NCBI GenBank assembly: GCA_964512145.1
Contig: CAZEIM010000010.1
Span: 1 to 64,000, forward strand
DNA: 64,000 nucleotides
Direction of reading: 5' to 3'
Origin: CAYOHR01 sp964512145
GTDB taxonomy: Bacteria > Bacteroidota > Bacteroidia > Flavobacteriales_G > JALEGO01
This document shows, piece after piece, positions 52,555 to 62,499 of the stretch. Numbering within the stretch: the first letter of the stretch is position 1; every line of letters starts with the position of its first letter. The notes beneath the pieces were generated by a model. The model saw only the letters and a list, made by a program, of their open reading frames with translations. It was not told the DNA's origin and did not search any database. Made by a program: the position numbers and the translations under genes.

Positions 52555-53877
52555 ATGGCTAAAGAAACAATTCATAAAAATCGTATAATAGATACTGATA
52601 ATACATGTATTCTATTTATAGATATGAATAGTTTTTTTGCCAGTTGTGAGCAACAGGTAAATTATTACTTACGTGGTAGGCCGGTAGCAGTATGTGTATA
52701 TACCGGAAAATTTGGAGCTATTATATCCCCATCTATTGAGGCAAAAAATAAAGGAGTAAAAACAGGTATGCGTTTAAATGATGCTGTGCAAATTTGTCCT
52801 GATCTTATTCCAATAGAAACACATCCCAGTAGGTATAGAGAGTTTCATCAAAAAATCATGGGTGTTTTAAAAAAATACTCAGAACACGTCATTCCTAAAA
52901 GTATTGATGAGGCTATAGTTGATTTAACGGGCTACCATTTAGTATATAAAAATAAAGAAATTTTAGCTAAAAAAATTAAACAAGATATAACTCAACACGT
53001 AGGGGATTGGCTTCAATGTTCCATTGGTATTGCTCCGAATGTTTTTTTAGCCAAGTTAGCTACCGAAATTCAAAAGCCGAACGGTTTAGTCGTAATTACA
53101 AAAGAAAATATTGATACTATATTATCTCATTTAAAACTTACTGATTTACCGGGTATTGCTAAGGGAATGGAGTTGCAATTAAATCAAATTGGAATATTTA
53201 CCCCATTACAACTCAAAAATATATCTGGGATTGATTTAAAGAGAAAACTAAAAAGTGTAGTTGGGTATTATTGGTATTGTAGGTTAAATTTTTTAGAGGT
53301 TGATTTAACTATGAAAAATTATAAGAGCATGCAAGCTATGCGTCAAATTTCTCAAAAACAAAGACAGTCTGTACAAGGTTTAATAGATTTATTTCACGCA
53401 TTATGTTTTACATTAGAAAGACGAATGTTTAAACAAGATGTTTTATGCAAAAAAATTTATTTTCAGACAAGGTATGAAAACAATACGTATTGGAAACAAA
53501 AAATATTATTAAATCAACCTACACGAAATGCGTCTAAAATCATTGAGCATATTTCATTTAAAATTGAACAATTTGAAAAAACACATGTAGAACAAGGTAT
53601 ATTTAATAAATTTATTACATCTATATCTGTTGCGGTATCAGACTTTGTTCAAACTGATGTACTACAAATTGATTTATTTGAAAATAATGTAAAGGATTTT
53701 CATTTACAAAAAACCGTATACGAATTAAAAGATAAGTATGGTTCGGATAAAATTGTAAAAGCTATAGAACTTACAGAGGAAAAAATATTGAAGGATGTTA
53801 TTGGTTTTGGATCGGTAAAAGATATGTATATAGCCAATAATGAAGGGTATATGGATGTTGGGTTTGATGTTATGTAA
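52555..53877 (+). CDS. dinB: Y-family DNA polymerase (DinB/Pol IV-like)
   Basis: 440 residues, longer than the ~350 of E. coli Pol IV. The palm has Asp23 in FIDMNSFFAS (the aromatic pair is the steric-gate region) and Asp118-Glu119 in SIDEAIVDL. A helix-hairpin-helix at about 190-225 (LTDLPGIAKGMELQLNQIG) is followed by the little-finger domain (AMRQISQKQRQS onwards). The family copies damaged DNA. I see no LexA-type box upstream. The little finger shows no clear C-terminal clamp-binding motif. It overlaps the convergent hydrolase by 8 nt. Confidence 0.85.
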   Translation: MAKETIHKNRIIDTDNTCILFIDMNSFFASCEQQVNYYLRGRPVAVCVYTGKFGAIISPSIEAKNKGVKTGMRLNDAVQICPDLIPIETHPSRYREFHQKIMGVLKKYSEHVIPKSIDEAIVDLTGYHLVYKNKEILAKKIKQDITQHVGDWLQCSIGIAPNVFLAKLATEIQKPNGLVVITKENIDTILSHLKLTDLPGIAKGMELQLNQIGIFTPLQLKNISGIDLKRKLKSVVGYYWYCRLNFLEVDLTMKNYKSMQAMRQISQKQRQSVQGLIDLFHALCFTLERRMFKQDVLCKKIYFQTRYENNTYWKQKILLNQPTRNASKIIEHISFKIEQFEKTHVEQGIFNKFITSISVAVSDFVQTDVLQIDLFENNVKDFHLQKTVYELKDKYGSDKIVKAIELTEEKILKDVIGFGSVKDMYIANNEGYMDVGFDVM

Positions 53878-54514
53878 TTTTATCTATTACGTTTAATAAA
53901 ACTTCTGGCACAATTTCATGTCCACCCTTAAAATGTATCCATTCACAAAAAATGGATTCTAATTCTAACTTTTGTTTTACTTTTTGTATTTCTTCTTGGC
54001 TAATGTACACATCGTTATCACCGGCAACACAAAAACAAGTTTTAGTTTTAAATGAATCAAATTTGGAATCATCGGGGATATTTCCGGCATACCAAATAAT
54101 GTAGTTAATTGAATGCTTAGTTTTTGATATCCATCGGCTTATCGTTGCTGTTCCTTGTGAAAATCCTAATACAATAATCTTTTGTTTAGGTGTTATTTTG
54201 TTTTTTATTTCATGTTCATATAATTTATCCAGCCAACGTATATAATCTTGTATATCATCCTCTCGGTCTTCTTTGGTCATCCACGATGCTACCACCTTTC
54301 CATTAAATCCTCCCCAGTAAAAACGATGCAATCCCTCAGGAGCTATTATGTAATGAATTTCAGGTGATAAAAATGTGAATTTTTTTAAAAAATAGTTAGC
54401 TAGTTGTCCGTAGCCATGACAAACAATCCAAACGTACCGTGTATTCTCACTTAAATTTCCATATGTAAAATATCGTGCGGTTTTTTGAATACTTATATTA
54501 TGCTTTTCTATCAT
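53870..54514 (-). CDS. Alpha/beta hydrolase (phospholipase/carboxylesterase-like)
   Basis: 214 residues, no signal peptide. The nucleophile elbow is IVLGFSQGTATISRW (Gly-Phe-Ser-Gln-Gly), the acid is probably the Asp in FCVAGDNDVYI, and the His lies in FKGGHEIVPEVL. This is the small carboxylesterase/phospholipase group (YpfH/EstB-like). The substrate is unknown. Its start overlaps the membrane protein gene upstream by 17 nt. Confidence 0.8.
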   Translation of the reverse strand: MIEKHNISIQKTARYFTYGNLSENTRYVWIVCHGYGQLANYFLKKFTFLSPEIHYIIAPEGLHRFYWGGFNGKVVASWMTKEDREDDIQDYIRWLDKLYEHEIKNKITPKQKIIVLGFSQGTATISRWISKTKHSINYIIWYAGNIPDDSKFDSFKTKTCFCVAGDNDVYISQEEIQKVKQKLELESIFCEWIHFKGGHEIVPEVLLNVIDKIT

Positions 54515-55906
54515 ATTTTTTGTGATAATACAATGTGTAAGAATTAAAAGGGACAGGTATGTTGTTGTAGTATTTTTCTACTAAATTTTGTAACACATCA
54601 AAATAGTATGGGAGCGTATTTGCGTTGTTTAAAAAACTTTGAGGGTTATGAGATATTAATATAAAGTCTGGAAAAGTATGTACAATAGCATTTAATTCTT
54701 CAGATTGATAATTTATTTGCTTTGTAGTATTTAGCATTAAGGGATATTTTGTAATAAATCGTGTAGGAGAGAGCTTTTGAAGTTTAAAATATACTTGAGG
54801 TTCGGATCCCATAATATATAATGAGGCAGATTTCGGAATGGTGTTTTGTAAATATTCTGTTAGGGTTTCTGTCTCAGTAATGGGCTCTCTAGGATAACTT
54901 ATTTGAGCAAATAAAATTGGTTGCATGGTTAAATATTTTCCATATGAATAGCATTGGTAAGTTATAGCTAAAGAAAAAAGGATTAAAAGTATACGTGTGT
55001 TTATTTTTTCAACATTTAATAATCCATGTACTAATAAAAAAACAAATAGAGGTGTTAAAACAATATAATATCTTGGAATAGGAGCATTTATTAATGAAAT
55101 ACATGAAAAAATAAAAATAATAAAAAATATTCTTATGTTTTTATTTTTAAAAAGGGTAAAAAATACACTCAGGAATAAAACCATAAAAGGAAAAAATATT
55201 TTGTAAAAATATTTTGCATGTATTACCCACCTATTATTGGACGCAAAGCTTTTTGCATACAATAGGTTATATAAAAAAGCAGATTCTAACATATACCAAA
55301 AAACTCCGGATATTAACACAGGAAGTAAAAATAAAACACAGGTAATACACAAAATAATAATCCAATATAGAATGTTTTTTATGTTTAATAAGCTCTTGTT
55401 TTTAATAAGAAATGCTACTAAAATACCAAAGCATAGTACTACAGCTATAGNNNNNNNNNNNNNNNNNNTATAGGTTTAATAAAAAACAATAATACACTCA
55501 AGATTATAATAAACGAAAATCTCCAAAATGCAGAATAATTTGCTTCAAAAAAATATAATATTGAACACAACGGCAATAACATAAAAAGTTCAGTATTTGC
55601 CACACTATTCCAAAAAAGTGGTATTGGAAATGACGACATAATAATGAATACAATACCAGCAATTAAAGGAGTATATTTTGATTTTTTTTCAAAAATTTTA
55701 TATACTAAATATGAGGCTATTCCTATGCTTATGGATAATAATAAACGAATACTCCAAAGAGAATTTCCAAAAACTTTAATACACATAAAGTATATATATA
55801 TTATTACCGGTGGTTTTTGAATAAAAAAGTCTTTATACCAAGTAGTGCCTTTGGATATACTCCATGCGGCATAAGCGTATTCTCCTTCGTCTCGTTCAAT
55901 GGGCAT
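54498..55906 (-). CDS. GT39-like polytopic glycosyltransferase, interrupted by an assembly gap
   Basis: Two pieces on the minus strand form one protein. The N-terminal part (from ATG 55906) has MPIERDEGEYAYAAWSISKG, the acidic first loop of GT-C/GT39 enzymes, and several membrane segments up to FFIKPI. After 18 N the frame continues one base out of step as IAVVLCFGILVAFLI and runs to the stop at 54498. A soluble C-terminal domain follows. Upstream of ATG 55906 the frame stays open and encodes a further hydrophobic segment (NYFILLFFITLSIAIRW), so the real start is likely upstream, around a CTG at 55981. It is expected to transfer a sugar from a lipid carrier. Confidence 0.75.
55451..55468. other. 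Assembly gap (18 N)
   Basis: A run of N inside the GT39-like gene. The frame changes across it, so 18 is not the real gap size. Confidence 1.
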
Positions 55907-55970
55907 AGTAAATGTATTCCACCGAATAGCTATGGAAAGAGTAATGAAAAAAAGTAGTATAAAATAATTT

Positions 55971-56726
55971 TTAGTATTCAGCTTTGTTAATTTGGTATCG
56001 TTTATAATGCAAGATTTTTTTTCTGTTTAAAAAATGCTCAAAGGATGTTTTTAATACCTCTACACCATATTTTACACTTCTGGTAAAATTTATAGATGAT
56101 GCTTCTTTAAAATATTTTGTTGGGCAAGAAATTTCAGCAATCTTATAATTTGCATAAATAATTTGTGAGAGCATTTGATTATCAAACACGAAATCGTTCG
56201 AGTTAATATCTAGGGGTAATGATTTTAATACCTTGGATGAAAATGCTCTGTATCCGGTATGGTATTCTGATAGTTTATGATTGCATAAAATATTTTGAAC
56301 AAGGGTTAAAAAGCGGTTAGCAATATATTTATACATAGGCATACCTCCTTCCAATGCGCCTTTTCCTAAAATTCGAGAGCCTAATACAACATCGTATAAG
56401 CCAATATCTATGAGGTGAATCATCGATTTTAATAACAATGGAGTATATTGGTAATCGGGGTGTAACATAACTACAATGTCGGCATTTAAGCTCAAGGCTT
56501 TTGCATAACATGTTTTTTGATTTCCTCCATATCCTAAATTTCTGTTGTGTTGTATAATATGTTTTATTCCTAACTTTTTAGCAACTTCAACAGTGTTATC
56601 GGTACTACAATCATCTACCAGCACTATTTCATCCACAATGGATGTGTCAATTTCATGAAATGTTTTTTCTAATGTTTGCCCGGCATTATAGGCAGGCATG
56701 ACAATTACTACTTTTTTTTTACTCAC
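55971..56726 (-). CDS. Family 2 glycosyltransferase (polyprenyl-phosphate sugar type)
   Basis: 251 residues from GTG 56726. A GT-A fold: VVIVMPAYNAGQTLEKTF, IVLVDDCSTDNT, the DxD-like VVMLHPDYQY, and HTGYRAFSSKVLKSLP. No C-terminal membrane segments, resembling dolichol/polyprenyl-phosphate mannose-type synthases. It would make a lipid-linked sugar, which is what the adjacent GT39-like enzyme uses, so the two plausibly work in sequence. The 3' end overlaps the likely true start of that gene. Confidence 0.85.
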   Translation of the reverse strand: MSKKKVVIVMPAYNAGQTLEKTFHEIDTSIVDEIVLVDDCSTDNTVEVAKKLGIKHIIQHNRNLGYGGNQKTCYAKALSLNADIVVMLHPDYQYTPLLLKSMIHLIDIGLYDVVLGSRILGKGALEGGMPMYKYIANRFLTLVQNILCNHKLSEYHTGYRAFSSKVLKSLPLDINSNDFVFDNQMLSQIIYANYKIAEISCPTKYFKEASSINFTRSVKYGVEVLKTSFEHFLNRKKILHYKRYQINKAEY

Positions 56727-56834
56727 TGTATTTCATTTAAATATGAATTGAATATTTAATGTTAACTATGTTGTTTATACAATATTAATGAAATGATTTC
56801 TTTTGAAACATATAGAGTATTTTAAATGATGCTG

Positions 56835-56842
56835 TATTTTTG
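56835..56842 (+). promoter_or_regulatory. Bacteroidota-type -7 box for the calcium-loop lipoprotein
   Basis: TATTTTTG fits TAnnTTTG, about 30 nt before ATG 56873. No -33 box at the right distance, so support is modest. Confidence 0.35.
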
Positions 56843-56872
56843 TTAACACAATAAATAATTTAATGGGTTGAT

Positions 56873-57649
56873 ATGCTTAAAAATATACATTTCTTACTAA
56901 GTATTCTAATTTTAATAAGTTATGGATGCTCTAATTTTTCTCAAAAAAGTAAAAAAAACATCTCAAAAAATGAGAAAAATACGCTTGAGTTAGCTCATGA
57001 TACTATAAATTATACCTTACTACCCTTTTATACAAAACATACCTCGGATTATATTTTTATTCCTTTACAGTTTAAAGAGCATAGCTCTAAAAGTATGATA
57101 AGTAAGTGGTCAGATTTTGATTATGAAAAATCACGTTCTTCTAAAGATTTTTCCTATATTTTTAATATACTCATTTATAATGTAAAAACAGCAGAAAAGT
57201 ATTTATTAGAAGAGAATAACCCTATTATAATTCATCAACCGTTTTTCACATATAACGAAAGAATGTATCATAAATCAGATGTTGTTGATGTTATACCCTC
57301 TGAATTTTTAAATTATGACAGCTTGTTTTTTTATGAAGTTATATCTTTTGACTACAATAAAGATTCAATATTATCAATGGAAGATCCTGTATATTTATAT
57401 ACTTCAAATGCACAAGGAAAAAATTTCCAATCTATTTCCCCGAATAATCAACACGTTATAAATTGGTATATTCTTAAATCTGATGTCTTTATGTATACTT
57501 TAAAAGATGTTAATAAAGATAATTTGTTGAACGATAAGGATGAAGTAAGTTTATATAAGTACAATATACTTAATAATTCAATGATCGAGGTGGTTACTGA
57601 AAATGATCGGAAAAATATAAACCAATACGTACAAAAACACTGGAAATAA
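56873..57649 (+). CDS. Lipoprotein with EF-hand-like calcium loops, unknown function
   Basis: 258 residues. A lipoprotein signal ends ILISYGC (Cys19). Two acidic loops, DYNKDSILSMED near 163 and DVNKDNLLNDKDE near 223, have the DxNxDxxLxxxD spacing of EF-hand or dockerin calcium sites. I do not recognise the rest, which looks largely beta (YIFIPLQFKEH, FSYIFNILIYNV). Anchored in the inner or outer membrane. It converges with the T9SS plug protein gene, leaving 1 nt between stops. Confidence 0.7.
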   Translation: MLKNIHFLLSILILISYGCSNFSQKSKKNISKNEKNTLELAHDTINYTLLPFYTKHTSDYIFIPLQFKEHSSKSMISKWSDFDYEKSRSSKDFSYIFNILIYNVKTAEKYLLEENNPIIIHQPFFTYNERMYHKSDVVDVIPSEFLNYDSLFFYEVISFDYNKDSILSMEDPVYLYTSNAQGKNFQSISPNNQHVINWYILKSDVFMYTLKDVNKDNLLNDKDEVSLYKYNILNNSMIEVVTENDRKNINQYVQKHWK

Positions 57650-57650
57650 T

Positions 57651-58961
57651 TTATGGATTTCTAGTGTTTAGAGTGGCATACCCTATAATTTTATCATGCA
57701 AATCGGATAAACCTTTGTAGTATACAATAATGAAGTAATTATTTTCTGTTTCCCATCTCTCACCTTCGGTTTCAATAAATGAAATTTGTTTTGTTTCTTC
57801 ATCAAGTGTTGCATACAAATAATTATGTAAACCTTGTTTAATGGTGATTTTTTTCTCATACCTTCTGGTTTCTTGATTATATTCCATCAAACAATTTTTA
57901 TTGAAGGCATATTCACAAAAGGAGCTTTCTATATAAACATTTTTACCAAAGGGAGGCCCCAAAAGTGAAAAATATGTTTCCATATACTCAGTTTCGGTGT
58001 TATGATTTCTAGAAATTTCACTTTGTATAATTTTTTGTCCATTTAAGTCTTGCCAAAATTCATATTTTTTATTCGACATACGCTGATCAATATTTAAAAT
58101 CGTTTTTATTGGGCTCTCTAATATATACTCATGTACATTTAAGGTTTTGTATTGATAGCTTTTCAAGTCTAAATTTCTAAATTCACTGCCCCCTCTAAAA
58201 ATATTTTTATCGGTAAAACTAAACTCCATTTCGTACCCTCTAATAAAACTTGGTTGTAAATTATCTTGAATTCTATGCCAGTTAAAGTTTTGTAATACCG
58301 TTACATGTAAATTCTGATAAGGATTTACAATATTTAAATTTTCATGATTAATAAGTAATTTTAATTCTTGTCCAGTGTATTTTTCATCGGGATTGTTGGT
58401 TCTTATGACTCTACTTCTAACATCTACTTTTGTTTCATAAATTATAAAACGTTTGGTAATTATTAAATCGTTTTTATCACCATTTTCATAAACTTTTAAT
58501 AAAAAATTTCCACTCACACTAAATTGCACATAATCATTTGGCAACTCTAGAGTATAGTTTATGTATTTTGAAAATAAACATGCAGAATATTCATAATGAT
58601 TTAATAAATTTTCCGGTGAACCTTCTAAATATTGAGATGAAATTAAATCAGCAGGAGTCCAATCTTTATTGCATAGTATAATCTCATAAAAATAGTCTTT
58701 AGGATATCCATCTAAATCATCAAAAGAAAAAATTAATTTTTCTTCTTTATTTAATTGAATAATAGGTGGACTAATGGAATTTACTGAATTGTAAAATAAA
58801 ATAGTCTTTATATTGGGTTTATATACATAATCTTCATATTTTAAATAACTTCCTGTATACTCGTCAGGAACTATAGACATTAAATGTATTTGTGAAATAA
58901 ATAATATAAACGTAATTAAATACGCGTTTGTACTTTTTTTAATGGTTTTATTTGCTAGCAT
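57651..58961 (-). CDS. Type IX secretion system plug protein (DUF5103)
   Basis: 436 residues with an N-terminal hydrophobic signal (NAYLITFILFISQIHLM). The conserved DUF5103 run follows: FYNSVNSISPPIIQL, FSFDDLDGYPKDYFYEIILCN with DWTPADLISSQYLEG, and RSRVIRTNNPDEKYTGQELKLLI. In Flavobacterium johnsoniae this family (Plug) closes the periplasmic side of the SprA translocon. Length fits. It stands alone here, with no other core T9SS gene beside it. Confidence 0.85.
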   Translation of the reverse strand: MLANKTIKKSTNAYLITFILFISQIHLMSIVPDEYTGSYLKYEDYVYKPNIKTILFYNSVNSISPPIIQLNKEEKLIFSFDDLDGYPKDYFYEIILCNKDWTPADLISSQYLEGSPENLLNHYEYSACLFSKYINYTLELPNDYVQFSVSGNFLLKVYENGDKNDLIITKRFIIYETKVDVRSRVIRTNNPDEKYTGQELKLLINHENLNIVNPYQNLHVTVLQNFNWHRIQDNLQPSFIRGYEMEFSFTDKNIFRGGSEFRNLDLKSYQYKTLNVHEYILESPIKTILNIDQRMSNKKYEFWQDLNGQKIIQSEISRNHNTETEYMETYFSLLGPPFGKNVYIESSFCEYAFNKNCLMEYNQETRRYEKKITIKQGLHNYLYATLDEETKQISFIETEGERWETENNYFIIVYYKGLSDLHDKIIGYATLNTRNP

Positions 58962-59108
58962 AGTATGGCAATTATAACGTAATTTTTACTTTACTAGTGT
59001 TTTTATATAAATATTTTAGAAAATAAGGATTGTAATTATTTTGTATTTTATTAATAATCAGTTTTTTAATTTAAATCACATCAAAATTGTGTTAATTTTA
59101 TGCAAAAT

Positions 59109-59141
59109 ATTGTAAATATTATAACACAAATTTTACATTTG
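59109..59141 (+). promoter_or_regulatory. Promoter of the nqr operon
   Basis: ATTG (59109-59112), a 21-nt spacer and TACATTTG (59134-59141). The spacer is slightly long, but the -7 box is perfect and lies 26 nt before the nqrA ATG. The remainder of 58962-59108 is AT-rich with no gene seen. Confidence 0.6.
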
Positions 59142-59167
59142 CGCGTCATACACATTGTTACTTTATC

Positions 59168-60520
59168 ATGTCAAAAAATATTATTAAAATACGTAAAGGG
59201 GCAGACATTAAGCTTAAAGGTAAAGCTAATAATGTTCTCTTTTCTGATGTTAATTCAGAAACGTATGCATTAAAACCTACCGATTTTCATGGTATTATTC
59301 CTAGATTATCTGTAAAAATAGGAGATGAAGTAAAAGCAGGCTCTGTATTGTTTAAAGATAAAAAAAATGAGGCTCTAGTTTTTTGTTCTCCGGTAAGTGG
59401 TGAGATCGTGGATATAATTCGAGGAGATCGTAGGGCTTTGTTAGAAATTAAAATTTTAGCCGATAAAGAAATAAAATATTTAGATTGTGGTAAGGCCGAT
59501 ATTCAAAAGCTAAGTAAGGAGCAAGTAATTGAAAAGCTAATGAATTCAGGACTATGGCCATATATTATGCAAAGGCCATTTTCTGTTATTGCAGATCCAA
59601 CCAAAGACTGTAAATCTTTTTTTGTATCTGGTTTTGACTCTAGTCCTTTAGCTCCTGATTACGGCTATGCATTAGAAAAAGATCAGGCTTACTTACAAAC
59701 AGGCTTTGATGTTATCAGAAAATTAACCGATGGAAAAGTATATTTAGGATTGGATGCGGATAAAAATAATCCTACATTTTTAGAAAACATTCAAAATGTT
59801 GAAAAACATTATTTTTCAGGTAAGCATCCTAAAGGAAATGTTGGCGTTCAAATTCATCATATTGATCCTATTAACAAAGGGGAACAAGTTTGGTATACCG
59901 ATATTTGGAATTTAGTATATATTGGAAAACTATTTTCAGAGGGAATATATGACGTTAAAAAAAGAATTGCTGTAACGGGTTCAGAATTAAATGAAACAGG
60001 ATATGCAGAGGTAATTTCTGGATGCTCTATTAAAAATATTGTACAAAATAGATTATCGAATACTAATGTTCGAATTATTAGTGGAAATGTTCTTACCGGA
60101 GATAAAATCCCTTCTGATGGATATTTAGGTTTTTATCATAATCAGTTAACAGTTATTCCCGAATCTACCGAGCCTGAATTTTTTGGTTGGGCTATACCAA
60201 ATCCCAATAAACTAAGTTTTTCTAGAGCGTTATTAAGTTGGTTAACACCTAATAAAGAATACAGATTAAATACTGCGTTAAACGGAGAGGAAAGAGCATT
60301 TGTTGTAACCGGTGAAATGGAGAAGTTTTTACCAATGGATATTTATCCTATGCAACTTTTAAAATCAATTTTGGTTAAAGATATTGAACGTATGGAAAAT
60401 TTAGGCATATATGAGATAGCTCCCGAAGATTTTGCTTTATGTGAATTTGCTAATACATCTAAAATAGATATTCAAAAATTAGTTAGAGAAGGATTAGATT
60501 TAATAAAAGAAGAGTGTTAA
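59168..60520 (+). CDS. nqrA: Na+-translocating NADH:quinone reductase subunit A
   Basis: 450 residues, soluble, attached to the cytoplasmic side of the NQR complex, which oxidises NADH, reduces quinone and pumps Na+. It begins IIKIRKGADIKLKGKA, followed by TDFHGIIPRLSVKIGDEV and the lipoyl-like VFCSPVSGEIVDIIRGDRRA, as in other NqrA proteins. It is the first gene of nqrABCDEF, with 1 nt before nqrB. Confidence 0.95.
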   Translation: MSKNIIKIRKGADIKLKGKANNVLFSDVNSETYALKPTDFHGIIPRLSVKIGDEVKAGSVLFKDKKNEALVFCSPVSGEIVDIIRGDRRALLEIKILADKEIKYLDCGKADIQKLSKEQVIEKLMNSGLWPYIMQRPFSVIADPTKDCKSFFVSGFDSSPLAPDYGYALEKDQAYLQTGFDVIRKLTDGKVYLGLDADKNNPTFLENIQNVEKHYFSGKHPKGNVGVQIHHIDPINKGEQVWYTDIWNLVYIGKLFSEGIYDVKKRIAVTGSELNETGYAEVISGCSIKNIVQNRLSNTNVRIISGNVLTGDKIPSDGYLGFYHNQLTVIPESTEPEFFGWAIPNPNKLSFSRALLSWLTPNKEYRLNTALNGEERAFVVTGEMEKFLPMDIYPMQLLKSILVKDIERMENLGIYEIAPEDFALCEFANTSKIDIQKLVREGLDLIKEEC

Positions 60521-60521
60521 T

Positions 60522-61706
60522 ATGAAGCCAATACGTAAATTTTTAGACACAAAAATTAAACCTCATTTTGAAAAAGGGGGGAAGTTAGAAAAGTTTTATC
60601 CGGCTTATGATGCCATTGATACTTTTTTATACGTTCCTGCTCATGCAACTCATAGTGGTTCACACATACGAGATGGTATAGACTTAAAAAGAACTATGTC
60701 AACCGTTATTAATGCATTGTTACCTTGTTTACTATTTGGAATTTGGAATACAGGGCATCAACATTATGCCGCAATTGGTGAATTTACGGCTATTTCAGAA
60801 GGGTTTTGGGATAAAATATTATTTGGCTTATTAAAAGTATTGCCTATTGTTGTAGTTTCCTATGCAGTGGGTTTAGGAATAGAGTTTACGTTTTCAGTGA
60901 TTAAAAAACATTCGGTAGAAGAAGGTTTTTTAGTTTCTGGAATGTTGATTCCTTTAGTTTTACCTGCAGATATTCCTTTATGGATGGTTGCTGTAGCCAC
61001 AGCTTTTGCTGTAATTATTGGTAAAGAAGTTTTTGGCGGTACAGGTATGAATATATTAAATGTAGCATTAACTGCTCGAGCATTTTTATTTTTTGCATAT
61101 CCTACGTACATGTCGGGAGATCAAGTGTGGATTGCAGATGGTGTAGATGCTGTATCGGGAGCTACTGCTTTAGGTGATGCGGCTAATAAAATGCCTATCG
61201 ATCAATTTAACGCTAAATATTCACTCATGGATGCTTTTTGGGGCTTTATTCCAGGTTCTATAGGTGAAACAAGTGTTGTGGCGTGTTTAATTGGAGCATT
61301 AATACTTTTAGTAACAGGCATAGGAAGTTGGAGAATTATGTTATCCATGACTATTGGTGCATATGTAATGGCCACTATATTTAACGCATTTTCATCATCT
61401 TTTCCAGAAAGTACACTTATGGCAATTGATCCGTTACATCATTTATTTTTAGGAAGTTTCTTTTTCGCTATGGTTTTTATGGCTACAGACCCTGTTACGG
61501 CCTCACAAACAAATACAGGTAAATGGATTTACGGATTTTTATGCGGTTTTATAGGTATTATGTTAAGAGTTTTTAATCCGGCATATCCCGAAGGTTTTAT
61601 GTTGGCTATATTATTTATGAACGTTATGGCGCCATTAATTGATCATTATGTGGTTCAAGCAAACATAAATAGAAGATTAAGAAGATTAAAACTAGTAAAG
61701 TTATAA
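60522..61706 (+). CDS. nqrB: Na+-translocating NADH:quinone reductase subunit B
   Basis: 394 residues, about ten membrane segments. The covalent FMN site fits the flavinylation motif Dxx(s/t)gAT: DAVSGAT, with Thr215 the acceptor. It also has HSGSHIRDGIDLKRTMS and GGTGMNILNVALTARAFLFFAYP. In the complex this subunit carries FMN and riboflavin and forms the main Na+ path. The flavin transferase gene apbE is not in the window. Confidence 0.95.
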   Translation: MKPIRKFLDTKIKPHFEKGGKLEKFYPAYDAIDTFLYVPAHATHSGSHIRDGIDLKRTMSTVINALLPCLLFGIWNTGHQHYAAIGEFTAISEGFWDKILFGLLKVLPIVVVSYAVGLGIEFTFSVIKKHSVEEGFLVSGMLIPLVLPADIPLWMVAVATAFAVIIGKEVFGGTGMNILNVALTARAFLFFAYPTYMSGDQVWIADGVDAVSGATALGDAANKMPIDQFNAKYSLMDAFWGFIPGSIGETSVVACLIGALILLVTGIGSWRIMLSMTIGAYVMATIFNAFSSSFPESTLMAIDPLHHLFLGSFFFAMVFMATDPVTASQTNTGKWIYGFLCGFIGIMLRVFNPAYPEGFMLAILFMNVMAPLIDHYVVQANINRRLRRLKLVKL

Positions 61707-61709
61707 TAT

Positions 61710-62489
61710 ATGAATGTAAATAGTAACACGTACACATTTACTTTTGCAGCTATTATGGTAGTTGTTACAGGCTTATTATTAGCCTTTGCTGCAGAAGGTC
61801 TTAAACCTTTTCAAAACGAAAATGTTAAAAGAGAAAAAATGCAAAATATTTTGTCCTCTGTGGGAATTGTTGTAGATGCTGAAAAAGCCGAAGAATCATT
61901 TAATCAATATATTATTGAACAAGTTATTATAGATGGTAATGGATCGGTAAAACAAACTAATAAAAAAGCATTTGACATCGATGTATTAAAAGATTATAAA
62001 TCAGGATTAAACTCTATTTATGCACAATACAAATCTGATGTTGCTGGAATGAGAGCTCAATTACTGAAGTTTGGTTCTGATGGAGCAGAGTACCCTTTAT
62101 TTGTATGTAAAAAAGAGGATGGTAGTATTAATTATATCTTACCTTTAGTAGGGAAAGGTTTATGGGGACCTATATGGGGGTATGTTGCTCTTGACAAAGA
62201 TTTAAATACGTGTGTTGGAGCTACATTCGATCATAAATCAGAAACACCCGGTTTAGGAGCAGAAATTAAAGAAAGTTGGTTTCAGGCTAACTTTATAGGA
62301 AAAAAACTATTTGATGCATCCGGGAATTTTAACTCTATTCGTGTTGTAAAAGGAGGAGCCGATCCAAATGATTTACATGGAGTTGATGCAATTAGTGGAG
62401 GAACTATTACAAGTATGGGATTGGATGAAATGATATACAGAACACTGGCAATATACGAGCCTTATTTTAAGTCTAAATCAAACGCATAA
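61710..62489 (+). CDS. nqrC: Na+-translocating NADH:quinone reductase subunit C
   Basis: 259 residues with one N-terminal membrane segment (TFTFAAIMVVVTGLLLAFAA) and a periplasmic FMN-binding domain. KGLWGPIWGYVALD and SETPGLGAEIKESWF are typical. The flavinylation motif reads DAISGGT, with Thr232 the expected acceptor; the Ala usual before Thr is Gly here. It is 3 nt after nqrB. Confidence 0.95.
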   Translation: MNVNSNTYTFTFAAIMVVVTGLLLAFAAEGLKPFQNENVKREKMQNILSSVGIVVDAEKAEESFNQYIIEQVIIDGNGSVKQTNKKAFDIDVLKDYKSGLNSIYAQYKSDVAGMRAQLLKFGSDGAEYPLFVCKKEDGSINYILPLVGKGLWGPIWGYVALDKDLNTCVGATFDHKSETPGLGAEIKESWFQANFIGKKLFDASGNFNSIRVVKGGADPNDLHGVDAISGGTITSMGLDEMIYRTLAIYEPYFKSKSNA

Positions 62490-62499
62490 TATAATTTAT

